The notes: generated by a model not told the origin, from the letters alone. Counted from the first letter of the stretch, positions 21,621 to 33,200 are shown. The stretch is DNA of 64,000 nucleotides from Ypsolopha sequella (GCA_934047225.1 OW203998.1:16135280-16199279); one strand, 5' to 3'. Translations and numbers: made by a program.

Positions 21621-21859
21621 CCAGCCCCCCTATTCTGTATCTTTAGTTGCCAACTTCACGAGGTGCCTATCATCAAAAACATAGCTAAAAACTGAAATTT
21701 CAAAATTGCCTTTAGTGGGTATTGAACTATTAACAATCTGTGTCGTCACTTCAAGTGCGAAAATATCCTTAGGACATCGGAATTCGATAGTATATCTATG
21801 TTTTTGATGATAGACACCCAGTCCAGAAGGCAACTAGAGATACACAATAGGCCCGCTGA
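21621..21859. mobile_element. ~239 bp foldback MITE, TATCATCAAAAACATAG family
   Basis: It starts CCAGCCCCCCTATTCTGTAT and ends ATACACAATAGGCCCGCTG. Inside, GTGCCTATCATCAAAAACAT is mirrored by ATGTTTTTGATGATAGACAC. It is the cleanest single copy of this family in the window. Confidence 0.85.
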
Positions 21860-22034
21860 TCTGGATCTAACAGTAAGCTGTGAGTACAAAATGAACAAAT
21901 CGGAGCAGGGAGCGGGGCGCGGGGGGAGGGCGCGCTCGTGCCGGCCGCGAATGACCGAAACAGCTACAACAATTGTGAGAATCCAAATCTCGCGCGCGTA
22001 AGTTTTACCGTCTAGCCTTAATATGTCGTATATA

Positions 22035-22155
22035 GGGTCGGCTGCCTGAATTCGTGCTGGGAGCTCGGTTGGTGCGGTGATCAGTGAACCTTGTTCCTGG
22101 TCGCTGGCCGTGTCTCCGGTATGGGTTTGGGCTGTTGATTAGAATTCACCTTGTA
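22035..22155 (+). repeat. Short palindromic module shared with a LINE 3' region
   Basis: GGCTGCCTGAATTCGTGCTG through TTGAACC-like and GTCTCCGGTATGGGTTTGGG to CACCTTGTATAAT matches 39299-39425. It is internally palindromic and related to the arms at 10769 and 50727. Confidence 0.75.
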
Positions 22156-22333
22156 TAATTATAGATTTTACCTATCGTTATTCTTATCTTATTTTGCACG
22201 CTGAATATTGCCATCTAAAATCATTTGGTACATAGAAGAGCTCGTAGGATAGGTTAGAAGGTTAGGTACCTTCGTGGTAATTTTTTTCAGGACAACCCAA
22301 AAATCCTATACGAGCACATTTAGTATTTTTGGA

Positions 22334-22432
22334 GTGCAGTTAGTACTTTTATGTGTGCAGTTAGTATTTTTATGTGTACAGTTAGTATTTTTATGTGTGC
22401 AGTCAGTATTTTTTTTTATGTACAGTTTGTAT
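22334..22432 (+). repeat. 21 bp minisatellite, about five units
   Basis: The unit GTGCAGTTAGTATTTTTATG plus T repeats with single-base changes. A 21 bp period keeps any frame open, which explains the short Val/Phe/Leu-rich open frames seen here. Confidence 0.85.
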
Positions 22433-23613
22433 TATTTGCACAGTCAAGCTTACCCTACAACTATTTAAAAGTGAGGCCTTCCGTGGCAGTTTTATATAAT
22501 TATGTGCGGCAACGAAATGTTAGAACAATTTACCACCTTCTGTTAGGCATAGTGAAACCAAACAGGGGTTGAAAAAAAATCTATTTCGATATCTTTTCTT
22601 TCTCCAAAAATCGTCGCCGTAGTGTTGCTTAATTGCGCTTATGGTGTATACTATTAGGTTCCTTAACTGCTCGTTTATTTGGTCAAGGATATAAACAATA
22701 TATTTATGAACACAGCCTTACACAGCACACACATATTAGTGATGGTATTTCACTTCTAATTTATATTAATATTATTTTACGTTTTTATTTAATGTGTCAA
22801 CTTCTCTATTACATTTCAAATTGTCTGTGATATCTCAAGCCTGACAGAAAAACAGCGCGTTGTGGTTTTTTATCGCAACACCTATGCTGAGTCAGACCTT
22901 TTCGCTGCTTCAATAAATGAAACTGTATTGCAAATGTCTTATATGAATAGGACATTTGTATTTCTAATAATGTGTATTATTTTTTTTTTCTTTTTCATGT
23001 TGTATGTGCTTGCTTATTGTTGTTTGCAACGAATTAATAGCATCTTATTCTTATTCTTATTTATTGATAAAACACTATAGTAACATTTTTAGTATTTTAA
23101 AAATAATTATTATTGTAAATATTCTATTGATCATACTGAACTTTTGACTGAGTAATAACTTAAAATGATGACCTCACATAAATATGTACAGATTTGCAAC
23201 TACGATAGGATCAGGTCGTGACTTATCACCACTCTCATGAGAAAACCTTGCTTATATTCTCTGACCATGCCATTAAGCAAAACTTCGTGTTCCAGCATGA
23301 TATAATGATAATGTGGTCTACCGAAGATACTCAGTCACTTCTCTGTTAAATTTCAAGTTTCAGTATCTATAAATAATGGACAATAATGATCAAAAATCAT
23401 TCAACCTACAAGTATAACCAGATATAAAATTGTACTGCCGCAAGGGCTGCCTTAATTGACTAAGGACGTATTTCTTTGATTTATAACCCCTTCAAAATTA
23501 AAGTTCCTCCGCAGAGGTTTGCCGCAGCTACAGTTGCCAGATTCTTCTCATGTTCACCATTTTTAGGATATAAGTACAAAGTGACTTTGATTTTTACTTT
23601 AACTTTAATTTTA
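22433..23613. other. No recognisable gene
   Basis: AT-rich. Short frames rich in Phe, Leu and Tyr look like by-products of base composition. Confidence 0.45.
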
Positions 23614-24009
23614 TTTTCAATGCATGTGCTCGTAAAGGCCCACTTTTTATGCATCAAAACCGAACAGAAAATCGATTATTTTGCCCTAGGGCTTTATTAT
23701 TATATATTTTTTTAATTTATTTACAATGGTTGGCTAACCTGCAGCCTTTCCTGTGTACCATAAATGTCATCCTTTTTTTCCACTGTTTAACGGCTCTGGA
23801 TACAGTCCTTTTGAGCCAAATATAATTTAAAGTTCGCAAAATTATATTTGTTTTATTTCCTCACACTATGCATTGAAAAACGTAGTATGATACACGGGCG
23901 TAAGAGCAATAAATTACTCGGTTACGTTTAAAAACACTCGGTACGCTCGTGTTTTAAATCGTCCTCGTGATTTATTCCTTTGCGCTCTTGTAGCATAAAC
24001 TACTATTTT
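23614..24009 (+). repeat. Long-range inverted repeat, arm A (partner 35691-36091)
   Basis: About 396 bp from TTTTCAATGCATGTGCTCGT to GTAGCATAAACTACTATTTT matches the reverse complement of 35691-36091 closely. Its last ~110 bp is itself a hairpin: GTAAGAGCAATAAATTACTC pairs imperfectly with TGATTTATTCCTTTGCGCTC. There is no coding capacity beyond short frames. Confidence 0.9.
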
Positions 24010-24172
24010 TACAACTCCAAAAATGTTGTTCAAATATTTACCTCTAGTTTTTTAGTATGAGATTCTAAAACAGTAGTTATTTTGTGAATTAAAAAAAAGC
24101 ATTGGTCTTCGTTTCTGACTACTTACAGTCTCTTGTGTTAATTATAAAGCATAGTGAGACCTAAACACGCAC

Positions 24173-24395
24173 TTAAGGCGCTACGAAAAAAAAATCGACA
24201 CTTTTATAACTTGCATATCTACTTCAGTACAGAATATAATATTTTGATAAAAATAGTATATTACTTTTAAAAATCTTTTTTTAGGGATCTGTTAAACTAT
24301 TTATTTTAAAATATTTTTTGAAATGAGATCGTTTTCGACACCATTTCTCCTGGTTTAACATTTTGGAATGACATATTGGAATTGGAACAACTTTA
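24173..24395. mobile_element. TTAA MITE, left part only
   Basis: TTAAGGCGCTACG at 24173 and AATCGACACTTTTATAACTT match the left end at 57686-57780. GAGATCGTTTTCGACACCAT and TCTCCTGGTTTAACATTTTG match its middle. The right terminus is missing. Confidence 0.7.
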
Positions 24396-24660
24396 AGCTA
24401 AAACATAACTAATTAACTTAGAACCTAATTGACTTTCATCATCGAAGAACACATCAGCAGACGGTTCGGACTCTAAGAATGCATTGAGAGCCGTCGTCAT
24501 TTTATACATTGGTGAATAAGCGTCTGCGTGCGTGCGGCTGGTGGGCACGGCAAACAACTTGCGCTCACGACACGATCGCCATTGCACGTAATTAGTCGGT
24601 GCAAACAGCCGAAGCAGCCTAGTAAGAAACTCAGGACAGTAGATTTCACCTCTCAAAATC
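24393..24660 (-). CDS. Hypothetical exon-like open block, unidentified
   Basis: On the minus strand an open frame reads RGEIYCPEFLTRLLRLFAPT, then NYVQWRSCRERKLFAV and DDESQLGSKLISYVLA before a stop at 24393. The 24450-24650 part is clearly GC-richer than its surroundings, its residues are mixed in a coding-like way, and a TATTATAG sequence just upstream could be a splice acceptor. I do not recognise a family. It could be a captured or decayed exon or chance. It abuts the truncated TTAA MITE. Confidence 0.25.
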
Positions 24661-27080
24661 TATAATATAATATCTTTAATATTTTATCAGTAATATCCAA
24701 CTTATATTACTTTAATAAAAATATTATGATGAAATAATATGATGTAAAGGAGAATAAAGCTTACACATGGCAATTCTGAAGTGGCAGCCCCAATTTAAAT
24801 CTTAACTTTTAGCTTAACTTCGCCATATCTCCTTCCAACAGAGCGATATTTAGATCAGGAAATAATTGAAGTAGCTTTAAGCTAATAATGGCTAACTTTT
24901 ACTTGTTTAAGACCCCGTTTCCAAATTGAACTCTGTCCTAAATTAAAAGTTTTAATTTAAAATGGGTACTTTTAATTAAATTTTATTATTTTTAGTAAAA
25001 TAGATAAAATAGGCAGTGGCAGGCAAGACGAGATAATTTTAAAAAGAGGCGACATTGCGAAAAGCAAGCCTTGGCACAAGGAACGAAAAGCCATTTTCTG
25101 TATTGCTTTACAATTGAATCAAAGAAGACTCTAAAGACAATAATCAAATTGGAGAGGCTTCTACCATTATTGATTTGATCTTTTTCTATTTTTTCTTAGT
25201 TAATTCATAATTGAATAGAGGTCAGAGCATTCTGTTTCTAGTATATGTTTTAAAACATAGTAGATATAGTTTAGTTATATTTCTCTCTGTAATTTCCTGT
25301 TATTTTATGCTGCTTGTATGCAAAACTTACGTGCAGATAGAAACGTATATAAAACAATACTTTTATAGACTTTATGCAGAAATGTTTATATAATCTCATT
25401 GTCTACTCCACGATCTTTTGTTCCGATTGGAAACTGTTTCGAGTTAGTCTGAACATTACTCAAAATTAAAGTCTCGTATAGAATTTCTTGTTCAGATATA
25501 ACAAGTTATTCAACTGACGTCTTTAAGATAAATTCCTAACTCAGTACTATCACACTTTGTATGGTTTCCGTGATCGTGGACTTTATCTTCTTGGTTCTGC
25601 CTATATGAATATCCTATCATACCTACAGTATTAATCGTACTTGTTTAAATTGACTTTATAAATCAGGTAATCTTTTCAGTTTTAGTTTTCCTGAAATTAT
25701 TAACCTTGGCAAAATTTAATATTTTCAGGAATCCAAGAAAACATGTTGCCTTAGAAAAATTTGCAACTATAGTGACATTTGTTGAAAATATGGGCCATAA
25801 GCCTCTTTAAATCTGAAGCTCATAATTAAAATTGCGTTTTTGCTACCTCCTAAATATGACTTTATTTTATTACGATATAAATAAAAACATGTGAAATGAT
25901 TTAAGTTTGTATTTACATATAACATTCATAATTAAGGATGCAACCATGTTAATCCTTACATAAATACATTGTTATTGTTGTTGTTTTTTTGTCGTTCTAC
26001 TCAATTTGTTTATACACTGCGTATGTGCATTCAAAAATGTTTTTTATCAATAGCATTTGTATGTATTCGCGTGTCTTATGGTAATTTTTACTTTCACTAT
26101 ACCCACTAAATTACTTTCCATTATAATTGTATATACATACACGAACCATTTTGAGGTACTTTCGACCCCCAACGGTCCATGACCATGACCTTTTGGTTAT
26201 TGCCGTCTAAAAATCACAATTTTTATCACTGGCTGACTGACTCACTCGTTTAAAACCCGGACCAATTTCAGGTGACTTTGAAACTTGAAATTTAGCAAAG
26301 GGATAGGTCATTCAAATTCAGAAAATTACTTATATGCAATTATTCCAGAAGTCATTAATTACCAACATAATTAAATCCTTTGGATACATAGAATTTAATG
26401 GATCGTAAGAGACTTTTCCACGCTTTGGATTCACTAATACAAAAATGAGTTACTGAACTAGTTAGCTAAAATGTAGTAAAATACTTACTACTAATATAAA
26501 TACTGAAACTAGTGTTCAACAAAAACTACAGGAAAAACGCAGTGATACCGCTCGCTGTCCGATAAATCCTTTGTGGCTACGAACAATCAGCCACACCAAA
26601 CTCACATACGTTTGCTGGATTATAGCCCTTAATTGGGCGAAATAAGAACTACTGTAGTGACCATGATGTGTTAGACCGAACCTGACCCAAATAAAATTTA
26701 GCGATAGCAGACTAGACTTGAAGAAATTTACGAGTATTGTTCCTCACCTTGTCTCGAGGTTTTCCTCTTGAGTAAAGAAACCGAAGAGCGAAGTGAAAAT
26801 TGTTTTTTTTTTCCTAAACTTTGTGCTAACCATTATAGAGAAAAAGCAATATTCAAAAAACTACCTAAATGCACATACAAAAGAAAATTGTTTCCTGTAT
26901 CACGAAAAGGGTTTGTAACATCAAAAGATACCCAAACAAGGCCATTGTGAACTTTTCTGACAATATTCAGATTCATTTTAAACTTTGTTTTCACTTTTGG
27001 TTTTGCTCAGTTGGGTTTTATTTTTGTAGCTATTAGGGACCAAACTATTTCAGATTTCCAAATACAAAAATAGAGTAGTA
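24661..27080. other. No recognisable gene
   Basis: About 2.4 kb of AT-rich DNA. Short frames at 25211 and 26768 lack family motifs. I found no clear terminal repeats. Confidence 0.45.
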
Positions 27081-27425
27081 CTAGCTTTTGCCCGCGGCTT
27101 CGCCCGCGTTGATTTAGTTTTTGTGTACTAATTTTTATAGAACGTATTTAAATCTGGTTTGGAGTATTTTTGGTACAATTATTTGATCTCCAGGTAAAGT
27201 CTCTTTGGCGGGGCCTATTACCTATTGGTTTTTTTAAATTCATACATGAAGTACCTCTTTATACATTAGAAATTCTGCCCTCAGCTGTTAACACGACCAG
27301 GCTGCTAGGTGAGCTCACTCTCGAGCAGGCTACGTAAAACTGGCCGTGCGAAAAGCAGTCCCCCCTAAGATCAATTCCTGCTGTTTTCAGTGACTGACCC
27401 TGAGACTTACTAATCGTCATTGCGA
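27081..27425 (-). mobile_element. Helitron 3' end
   Basis: On the minus strand the element ends CGCGGGCGAAGCCGCGGGCA then AAAGCTAG, followed by T. A short GC hairpin about ten bases before a terminal CTAG, inserted before T, is the Helitron 3' structure, and this end sequence is common in Lepidoptera. The tail of the Helitron helicase lies just inside it. The 5' part is missing: family resemblance stops at 27425, where another repeat begins. Confidence 0.85.
27259..27425 (-). pseudogene. Helitron Rep/helicase, C-terminal fragment
   Basis: The minus strand encodes [20 protein letters not shown] then [20 protein letters not shown] and ends at 27259. These are motifs V and VI of the Pif1-like SF1 helicase at the C-terminus of Helitron RepHel proteins (KSQGQ and YVACSRV). 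Only ~55 residues remain. The frame extends upstream to 27462, but those residues come from an unrelated repeat. The gap of ~175 bp from the stop to the Helitron terminus is normal. Confidence 0.88.
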
Positions 27426-28197
27426 AAAGGAAAAAATGGAACCCTAATAGGATCAGAAACAAACATTATAAGTGCTCTCACTCCCTCTGGGAGTCAAGGT
27501 GTAGTGCTCGGCCGAAAAACTCACATGCTCGTTATTCGGCCTCGCTAGAAACACACTAATCGGCCTTCGGCCTCGTGGAGCTTAGCTCGGCCTTCTGCCT
27601 CGCCAGAGTGCCAAAAAAAGGAACTCACCGATCAAAGTTTTTCCGAAAAAGTATCAAAATCCCTATCAGTTGTCAAAGAATGTCAAATTTGTATATGGCA
27701 GCGTAATCAGCGACCCCGAATACCCCTTGATACCGAGTTTCATGTAAATCGGAATACTTTTTTGGACCTGTGAAAAAACTGTCAAAACCTGACAAATTAA
27801 TTTTTTTTTGGTGGTGTAGCCCCAGCTTGACCGATCACTATAGTTAAAACCCGAACTCCCTACGCTTAGCCGTTCGGGAGATATGGCCGATCAAAATTTT
27901 GTCAATTTTTTATTTTCGTTTTTTTTTTACCGGCGTTGTCGTCTAGATCTCGCCGAACCCTTTTCTTAGAGTATCATGAACATGGGAGATACGGGCCTGT
28001 AAAGTTTTGACACTTTCGGCAGACCGATCTCGTCGAGACATTTTCCTAGACACCCATCAACATGGGTTTAACTCCAGCCGTTCGGGATATACAGGCAGTC
28101 AAAGTTTTGAAATTTAAAAAAAAAAAACTTTTTTTGGCACCCCGTGGTCCAACCCACAGGGATGTACCACCTTCCGTTCCAAAGATATTTTGCTGGG
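27426..28197. repeat. Unidentified repeat ending in a (TAGA)n tract
   Basis: It begins with a GGTTCC-family scrap (GAAAAGGAAAAAATGGAACC). A Ser/His-poor, coding-like but closed stretch follows, with CGGCCTTCGGCCTCG words, and it ends CCTTCCGTTCCAAAGATATT plus TTGCTGGGATAT. That ending recurs at 53895-53930, also followed by (TAGA)n, which suggests the 3' end of a non-LTR element. Confidence 0.5.
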
Positions 28198-28262
28198 ATA
28201 TAGATAGATAGATAGATAGATAGACAGACAGATAGATAGATAGATTTTGGATAGATAGTTTG
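28198..28262 (+). repeat. (TAGA)n microsatellite
   Basis: TAGATAGATAGATAGATAGA with a few GACA interruptions. It probably grew from a LINE tail. Confidence 0.9.
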
Positions 28263-28817
28263 ATATATAGATACCTCAAAAGGAAAAAATGGAACCCTAA
28301 TAGGATCACTTGTGTGGCTGTCTGTCTGTCCGTCTGTTACAAAAATTCAAAAATTCAAAATTCAAAAATTCAAATTCAAAATTCGTTTATTGTTTACAAT
28401 TCACAGTTTACATGGTTTGGGACTCCCCTTTTAAGTTTAGTAACCTGTAATAGGAGAGGCCCGCTCATTCTATGGATATGAATTTAAACATTTGTAAACT
28501 ACACAAAATATGACAAATATAATTTAGATGAAATTAAGACGAAATGGTATATACTTAATTACTTAATTGTTGTATATTTTTTTTAAGTGTACATATATTG
28601 TAATTTAATTTTTTTTTCTTACACGCAAAATTTTGAAAAAATTATATAATATTAATAATAAATGATAAAGGGCAGACAGATGACAAAGGAGTTATATTAT
28701 AAAGTGCATGACTCCCTAGCCCTACGACCAAGGTCTTGGGATCAGTAGTAATTACTTCTAGGGAGTGAATACAAAATTATATTTATATATACATGGGTAA
28801 GGGTGAATATGCATGCG

Positions 28818-28885
28818 TGAGAGAGGGTTTGTGTGTGTGAGGGGTGTGTGTGTGAGGGTGTGTGTGTGTGTGTAGGGGGGAAATG
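28818..28885 (+). repeat. GT-rich simple repeat
   Basis: Runs of GTGTGTGTGTGAGGG and TGTGTGTGTGTGTAGGGG. It is CA-rich on the LINE sense strand and lies inside the LINE 3' untranslated region. Confidence 0.85.
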
Positions 28886-28940
28886 AGAGAGGGTGTGATA
28901 GTATTATGACAGAGGGATTACAAGTAATCTAGCTATAAAT

Positions 28941-29296
28941 CTAGGAGCAGTCTCTTGCAATTAAATCGTTTGTCTGTTCGTACGTCAACGTCTTTAGCCA
29001 TAATACAAGGGTTTTCTTGCATTTATGGTAAGTCATGGTGTAGATTTTCAACACTCTGTTAATCTTATTGTATAAATGAGTTGATTGATTAGAGAATTGT
29101 TTTGAGGCAAAGTCAGTTCTAACTACGTTACTTTTGATAACTGTAAATGGGTTTCTTTTTTTAAGTATGTTTGGGTCTATCGAAATCGTTTTATGGATTT
29201 TTAGTATACAATGTAGTACATATAACTGTCTGACAGTTAAGACACTTGCATCACTATATAATTTTGATGTGCTGTATAGTTTTTTTTTACAGCCGA
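28941..29296 (-). pseudogene. C-terminus of a CR1/jockey-like LINE ORF2
   Basis: The frame reads KKLYSTSKLYSDASVLTVRQ, then LYVLHCILKIHK, NQSTHLYNKINRVLKIYTMT and LTYEQTNDLIARDC before a stop at 28941. LTVRQLYVLHCILKIHK and LYNKINR..IYPMT-type blocks are usual in the region downstream of the reverse transcriptase of several insect LINE clades. The catalytic domains are absent because of 5' truncation. Residues upstream of KKLYST probably belong to the flanking repeat. Confidence 0.7.
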
Positions 29297-29307
29297 TTTG
29301 CTCTGGC

Positions 29308-30030
29308 ACACATACTTTCAAGAATTTTCAAACTTCAAAATCGATGCCATTTTCGTAATTAACGTCCAAAAAAACCATAAAAACGACACCCATATTGATA
29401 TTTACACATTTCAAAATTTCAACCCCATCGTACCCCAACAGGAAATGATGTTATTTCACGTTCACTACGTTAGATTTAGAAATCGTTGTTGTTTTCCTAA
29501 TCAGCGACCCGATAAACCATATAAACGATACCCATGTTGGTTTTCAGACTTGGTCACCCCATTTCTCCCTTTTAGGGGTTGAATTCTGGAAAAGCCCTTT
29601 TTCACGTCCACCACGTTGTATTTTAAAATCTTTGTTGTTTTTGTAATCAGCGACCCGATAAACCATACAAACGATACCCATGTTGATTTTCAGACTTTGT
29701 CACCCCATTTCCCCCTTTTAGGGGTTGAATTCTGAAAAAACCTGAAACACGTGTTTACTCATTTATGAATAGGAGTACTCCTGTGAAGTCTCGAATAAAA
29801 TAGTCTAACTAATCTTGTTTCCCCATACAAACTTTGGACCCCCGTTTCACCCCCTTAGGGGTAGAATTTCGAAAAACCCTTTCTTATTCCTTGTTTACAT
29901 TACAAAGGGAAGCTTTGTGCAAAATTTCAGCTTTCTAGGTCGAAGGGTTTGGGCTGTGCGTTGATGAGTCAGTGAATGAGTCAGTGAATGAATCAGTCAG
30001 TCAGGACTTCTCTTTTTATATATATAGATA
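29308..30030 (+). mobile_element. Lepidopteran LINE-type 3' region with internal tandem units and TAGA tail
   Basis: Two ~140 bp units (CAGCGACCCGATAAACCATA ... CCCTTTTAGGGGTTGAATTC) are followed by GGACCCCCGTTTCACCCCCT and GCTTTCTAGGTCGAAGGGTT. The end is GTCAGTCAGTCAGGACTTCT and (TAGA)n. I know this 3' end as a frequent lepidopteran repeat. A partial paralogue is at 54005-54275. Confidence 0.65.
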
Positions 30031-30380
30031 GATAGATAAGCAAAACGTGTACACACAAATGTACAGAATTTCATTACTCAAGATAAATACGAATAGAGAT
30101 ATATATACCAATAGAGAGGCTACGTGTAGAGATAAAATCTTAATATTATTAATAAATCTTTACATAAGTTTTTTAAGCATTATTATTATATAAAAAATAT
30201 TTTAAAACCTAATTTTATACCTCACCTAACATTGTATCGAGCTAAGATGATCTCAACTTAAGATGGATAAATCCTACGAGTATTTTGTCATGTGTTACTT
30301 GTGTACTATGTTCTTTTAAACCATGAATAAAGAAAATTGAAAAATAGAATATATAAAAATATATTTTGTGTCTATACTAC

Positions 30381-30571
30381 GTTTACCGAGACGTTGCAAA
30401 GCGGGTCATTCCCCCGACGTACACCTGCCGCCGAGTCATAGGAAATACCGCTGCCGTCTCGGCTTTCGACACAAAAGACATGTTTCTTTTTAAATCGATC
30501 GTTTTCAAAAATTAAGTTATATAATAATCCTGAGGGGTGGTAATGGACCACTTTGCAATGTCTCGGTAAAC
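30381..30571. repeat. Foldback, GTTTACCGAGAC arms
   Basis: Left arm 30381-30417 and right arm 30534-30571 pair imperfectly (GTTTACCGAGACGTTGCAAA against its inverse) across ~116 bp. No target duplication is clear. Confidence 0.7.
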
Positions 30572-32519
30572 AACGAAATAGCTTTGGGTACAGTTTGCGC
30601 CAAACTCAAAGGTGGCTGAGTGAAGTTAGCTCCGGCGAAACAGATAAAAAGAAATAGTTGACAGAGAGAGACAGACAGAGACAAAGGCGAACTTCAGAGG
30701 CGAATTAAAGTTTGAATACCTCTGTAGGTTCTGTTTTCTGTTCTAAACATGCTTGGGACACGCAACAAAATGTTAACAACTTTTAGTTTGGATCTGAACT
30801 AACTTTTTGTTTTACAACACAGTTTTAGGATCAAGAAACTATGTTGCTACAATTGTCCCCAGAGGGACTTCGTGCATGTTATTTTTTACATGACTATTTC
30901 AAAAAAATATATACAATTTTTTTATGTGGTTATATGCTTTGGTTTTACCCACATATATCCCTATAATTAATCCAAATATCAATTAAATGAGTGGTAACCA
31001 CAGAGGAAATGCAAGAAATATAAAAATATATAAAAAATTTCCCCTTCGTTCTTTAAATAAATCTCACCAACCAGCCCTAAAATCTGCATTGTCGAGTACA
31101 GTCCACAAAAATAATTATTTCAGCAAAAAATACTTGGATAACATTTTTTTTACCTTTTCCAGCTTGAAATTCGTTATTCGTATGTTTACAACATTTGCTG
31201 TATGGATCCAGAATTTAGTAAATTGTATTTCAAAATGGTTTCCTACATTCTATTACTATCTATTCAACTACAAAGACTGAAAATGCAACTCTACGTTGTT
31301 GTAATAAAGTAGATTTTAGAACGAAGACTTTAATTGTGAGATACTATTGAATATGAGTAAATTTTATACCCGCGAATTTTTTATAAAATCAAAAAGGAAG
31401 TTATAACTATACCGACTTTTTTTTAAGTATTACGAATATATAATAACATCGTTGCACAAAAGTTGCACATTTTCGAAATATCGACAAAGAAGGGGAGAGT
31501 GGAGCAGTGGCGATCCCAGGGGGGTCATAGGTGTCATGTGAGTCATGACCTCCCTAAAATCATCTACGTTGATTCCAAAATCTCCTAAAACATGACGGTA
31601 TAGGAACATTTTGGATAGAGTCTCTTAACTGCTAAAATCTAATAAATTAAATCAAAAATAAATATGCATGATTATGATAATAATTAAATTAATTAAAACA
31701 TTCGTGGAACTGTACTTGAGCCATGACAACCCCCTCCCCCACCCCTCCCACATCGTAGATCCCAGCGTCGTTTGATCAAACCGGATGAAAGGAGTTAACC
31801 TGTAAATTAACACTAATCACTGGAGCCCTATAAGTTAAAAGAGACTATTGCATTTCTAGGAGAAGAGCAAATGTGCAATATGTATCCTAGAGTAAGGACA
31901 GCACGTGAAAAAAGACGGGGCTATAGCTGTGGCAGCATTTGGTCCTCACTTCATTCCCGAGCTTGTAGCCACCTGGGAAGGACTAGGCACTGCTATGTAG
32001 ACGAGGACTGAAGTCACAAGTCAAATTTTTTGTCTACAGTAGACGTGAGTGTCATTGGCTGGCCGAAGATCGAGATTGTATCTAGGCAAAACGCAGATGA
32101 GGCCACACACCGAACTTCCAGATTGTAGCTAGATAAGTAATATTCCATTCATTTGCAATTTATATACTTGGGAATATAGAAAGTCAGCACGTTTATACCA
32201 CAGACGAATTCTTGAACTTGGGTCGAAATACGACACTGAGTGCTACGGTGCGCTTACTACGGTAAACTTTGTCGCCGAAATGCCAAACGGCCACTGGAGT
32301 ACACCTACATAAAGGTGGCTCGGCCAGTAATTCACAATGTCATGGCACGCGACCCGCCCGAACGAGCTGAGTAATCGTTTGTCGTGTCATTTCGTGTGTT
32401 TAAACTTGTTAATATATGAGGAAAACTCCACAAAAATGTATATAATTTTGTGGACAAGATAATATTAAATTAGAAAACGGCAATGATTTTCACAAAATGT
32501 AATTTTTAGAGCTCTGTAC
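30572..32519. other. No recognisable gene
   Basis: AT-rich. A CAGTGGCGATCCCAGGGGGG at about 31504 resembles a hAT terminus, but I could not close it with a matching right end. Confidence 0.4.
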
Positions 32520-32985
32520 CTAAAAGGTACAAAAGGTTCCTTTATGGTGAGACTCCGTTGTCCGTCCGTCCGTCCGTATATCACAGCCTCATAACTTTAG
32601 CACCGTTAAAGATAAAGATATGAATTTGTTCAAAATATTTCCAAAACAAAAGTTAGAAAAATAAAAAATATTATCCTAAAAATACAATATGGGTATCAAA
32701 TTCTAGGTATTAAAAAACTGATTGTAAAAATATACAGATTGGCTATATTTAATTGCATCTATTTCGAGAAATCCTTGAAAAGCCATGAAAAATTTTATGT
32801 CTCCAATTTATACTCGTGGACCAAAAAATATGAAAAAAATCATCGTAATATGTGTTACATAAAGATTACAAGAAAAATAAAGTGGTTGAGAAATTCACGA
32901 AAAAAAATTGTCAAAATTAAATTTATCATCCACAATACGGAACCCTAGTTACGTGAGTCTGACTCGCACTTGGCCGGTTTTTTTA
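32520..32985 (-). mobile_element. GGTTCCGTA-type repeat, minus orientation
   Basis: On the minus strand it starts CCGGCCAAGTGCGAGTCAGA then GGGTTCCGTATTGTGG and ends in the GACGGACGGACGGACAAC block. It is paralogous and in the same direction as 9026-9580, but ~90 bp shorter. Confidence 0.85.
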
Positions 32986-33079
32986 TAGAGGTAAATGTCT
33001 TTATCTACACCCATACTAGAATAAAGTAATTAAAAATCAAAAGAGGCTTTATAAGTACCTACATTACAATATAGTATAG

Positions 33080-33200
33080 CTTTATTATCGCACTAGGCGG
33101 CCTTTATCGCTTAAAGCGATCTCTTCCGGACAACCTTTGGGTGGAAGAAATTGTACGAAAGGATTTCAGAAGAGGCGGTGTGTACACATAAAATATATGT
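33080..33200 (-). mobile_element. LINE 3' region fragment, AGAGATCGCTTTAAGCGATA type
   Basis: On the minus strand AAGGTTGTCCGGAAGAGATC, GCTTTAAGCGATAAAGGCCG, CC. It belongs to the same family as 12335-12530 and 34075-34190. A small palindrome (CGCTTTAAGCG) sits in it. Confidence 0.5.

Larger units (their letters stand above)
28341..29296 (-). mobile_element. 5'-truncated non-LTR retrotransposon with TTTGAA-type tail
   Basis: On the minus strand it carries the end of a reverse-transcriptase-type ORF (29296-28941), a ~590 bp 3' untranslated region and a tail of TTTGAATTTTGAA words next to AATAAACGAATTTTG. It interrupts a composite repeat that is continuous at 53945-54010, which supports insertion as a unit. 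Confidence 0.75.

Noticed and set aside
22334..22432. CRISPR-like spaced repeats
   Set aside because: Units are contiguous without unique spacers, and the genome is clearly eukaryotic.
22274..22572. Two overlapping frames rich in Val, Phe and Cys
   Set aside because: They are produced by the 21 bp minisatellite, whose period is a multiple of three.
23476..23715. Frame containing MHVLVKAHFLCIKTEQ, repeated near 36.0 kb
   Set aside because: The shared peptide comes from the inverted DNA repeat; the frame ends at different places in the two arms and has no domain.
28046..28309. 87-residue minus frame with a Ser/Ile/Tyr repeat
   Set aside because: The repeat is the translation of the (TAGA)n tract.
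31504..31765. Possible hAT element starting CAGTGGCGATCCCAGGG
   Set aside because: No matching inverted right end or 8 bp duplication could be found.
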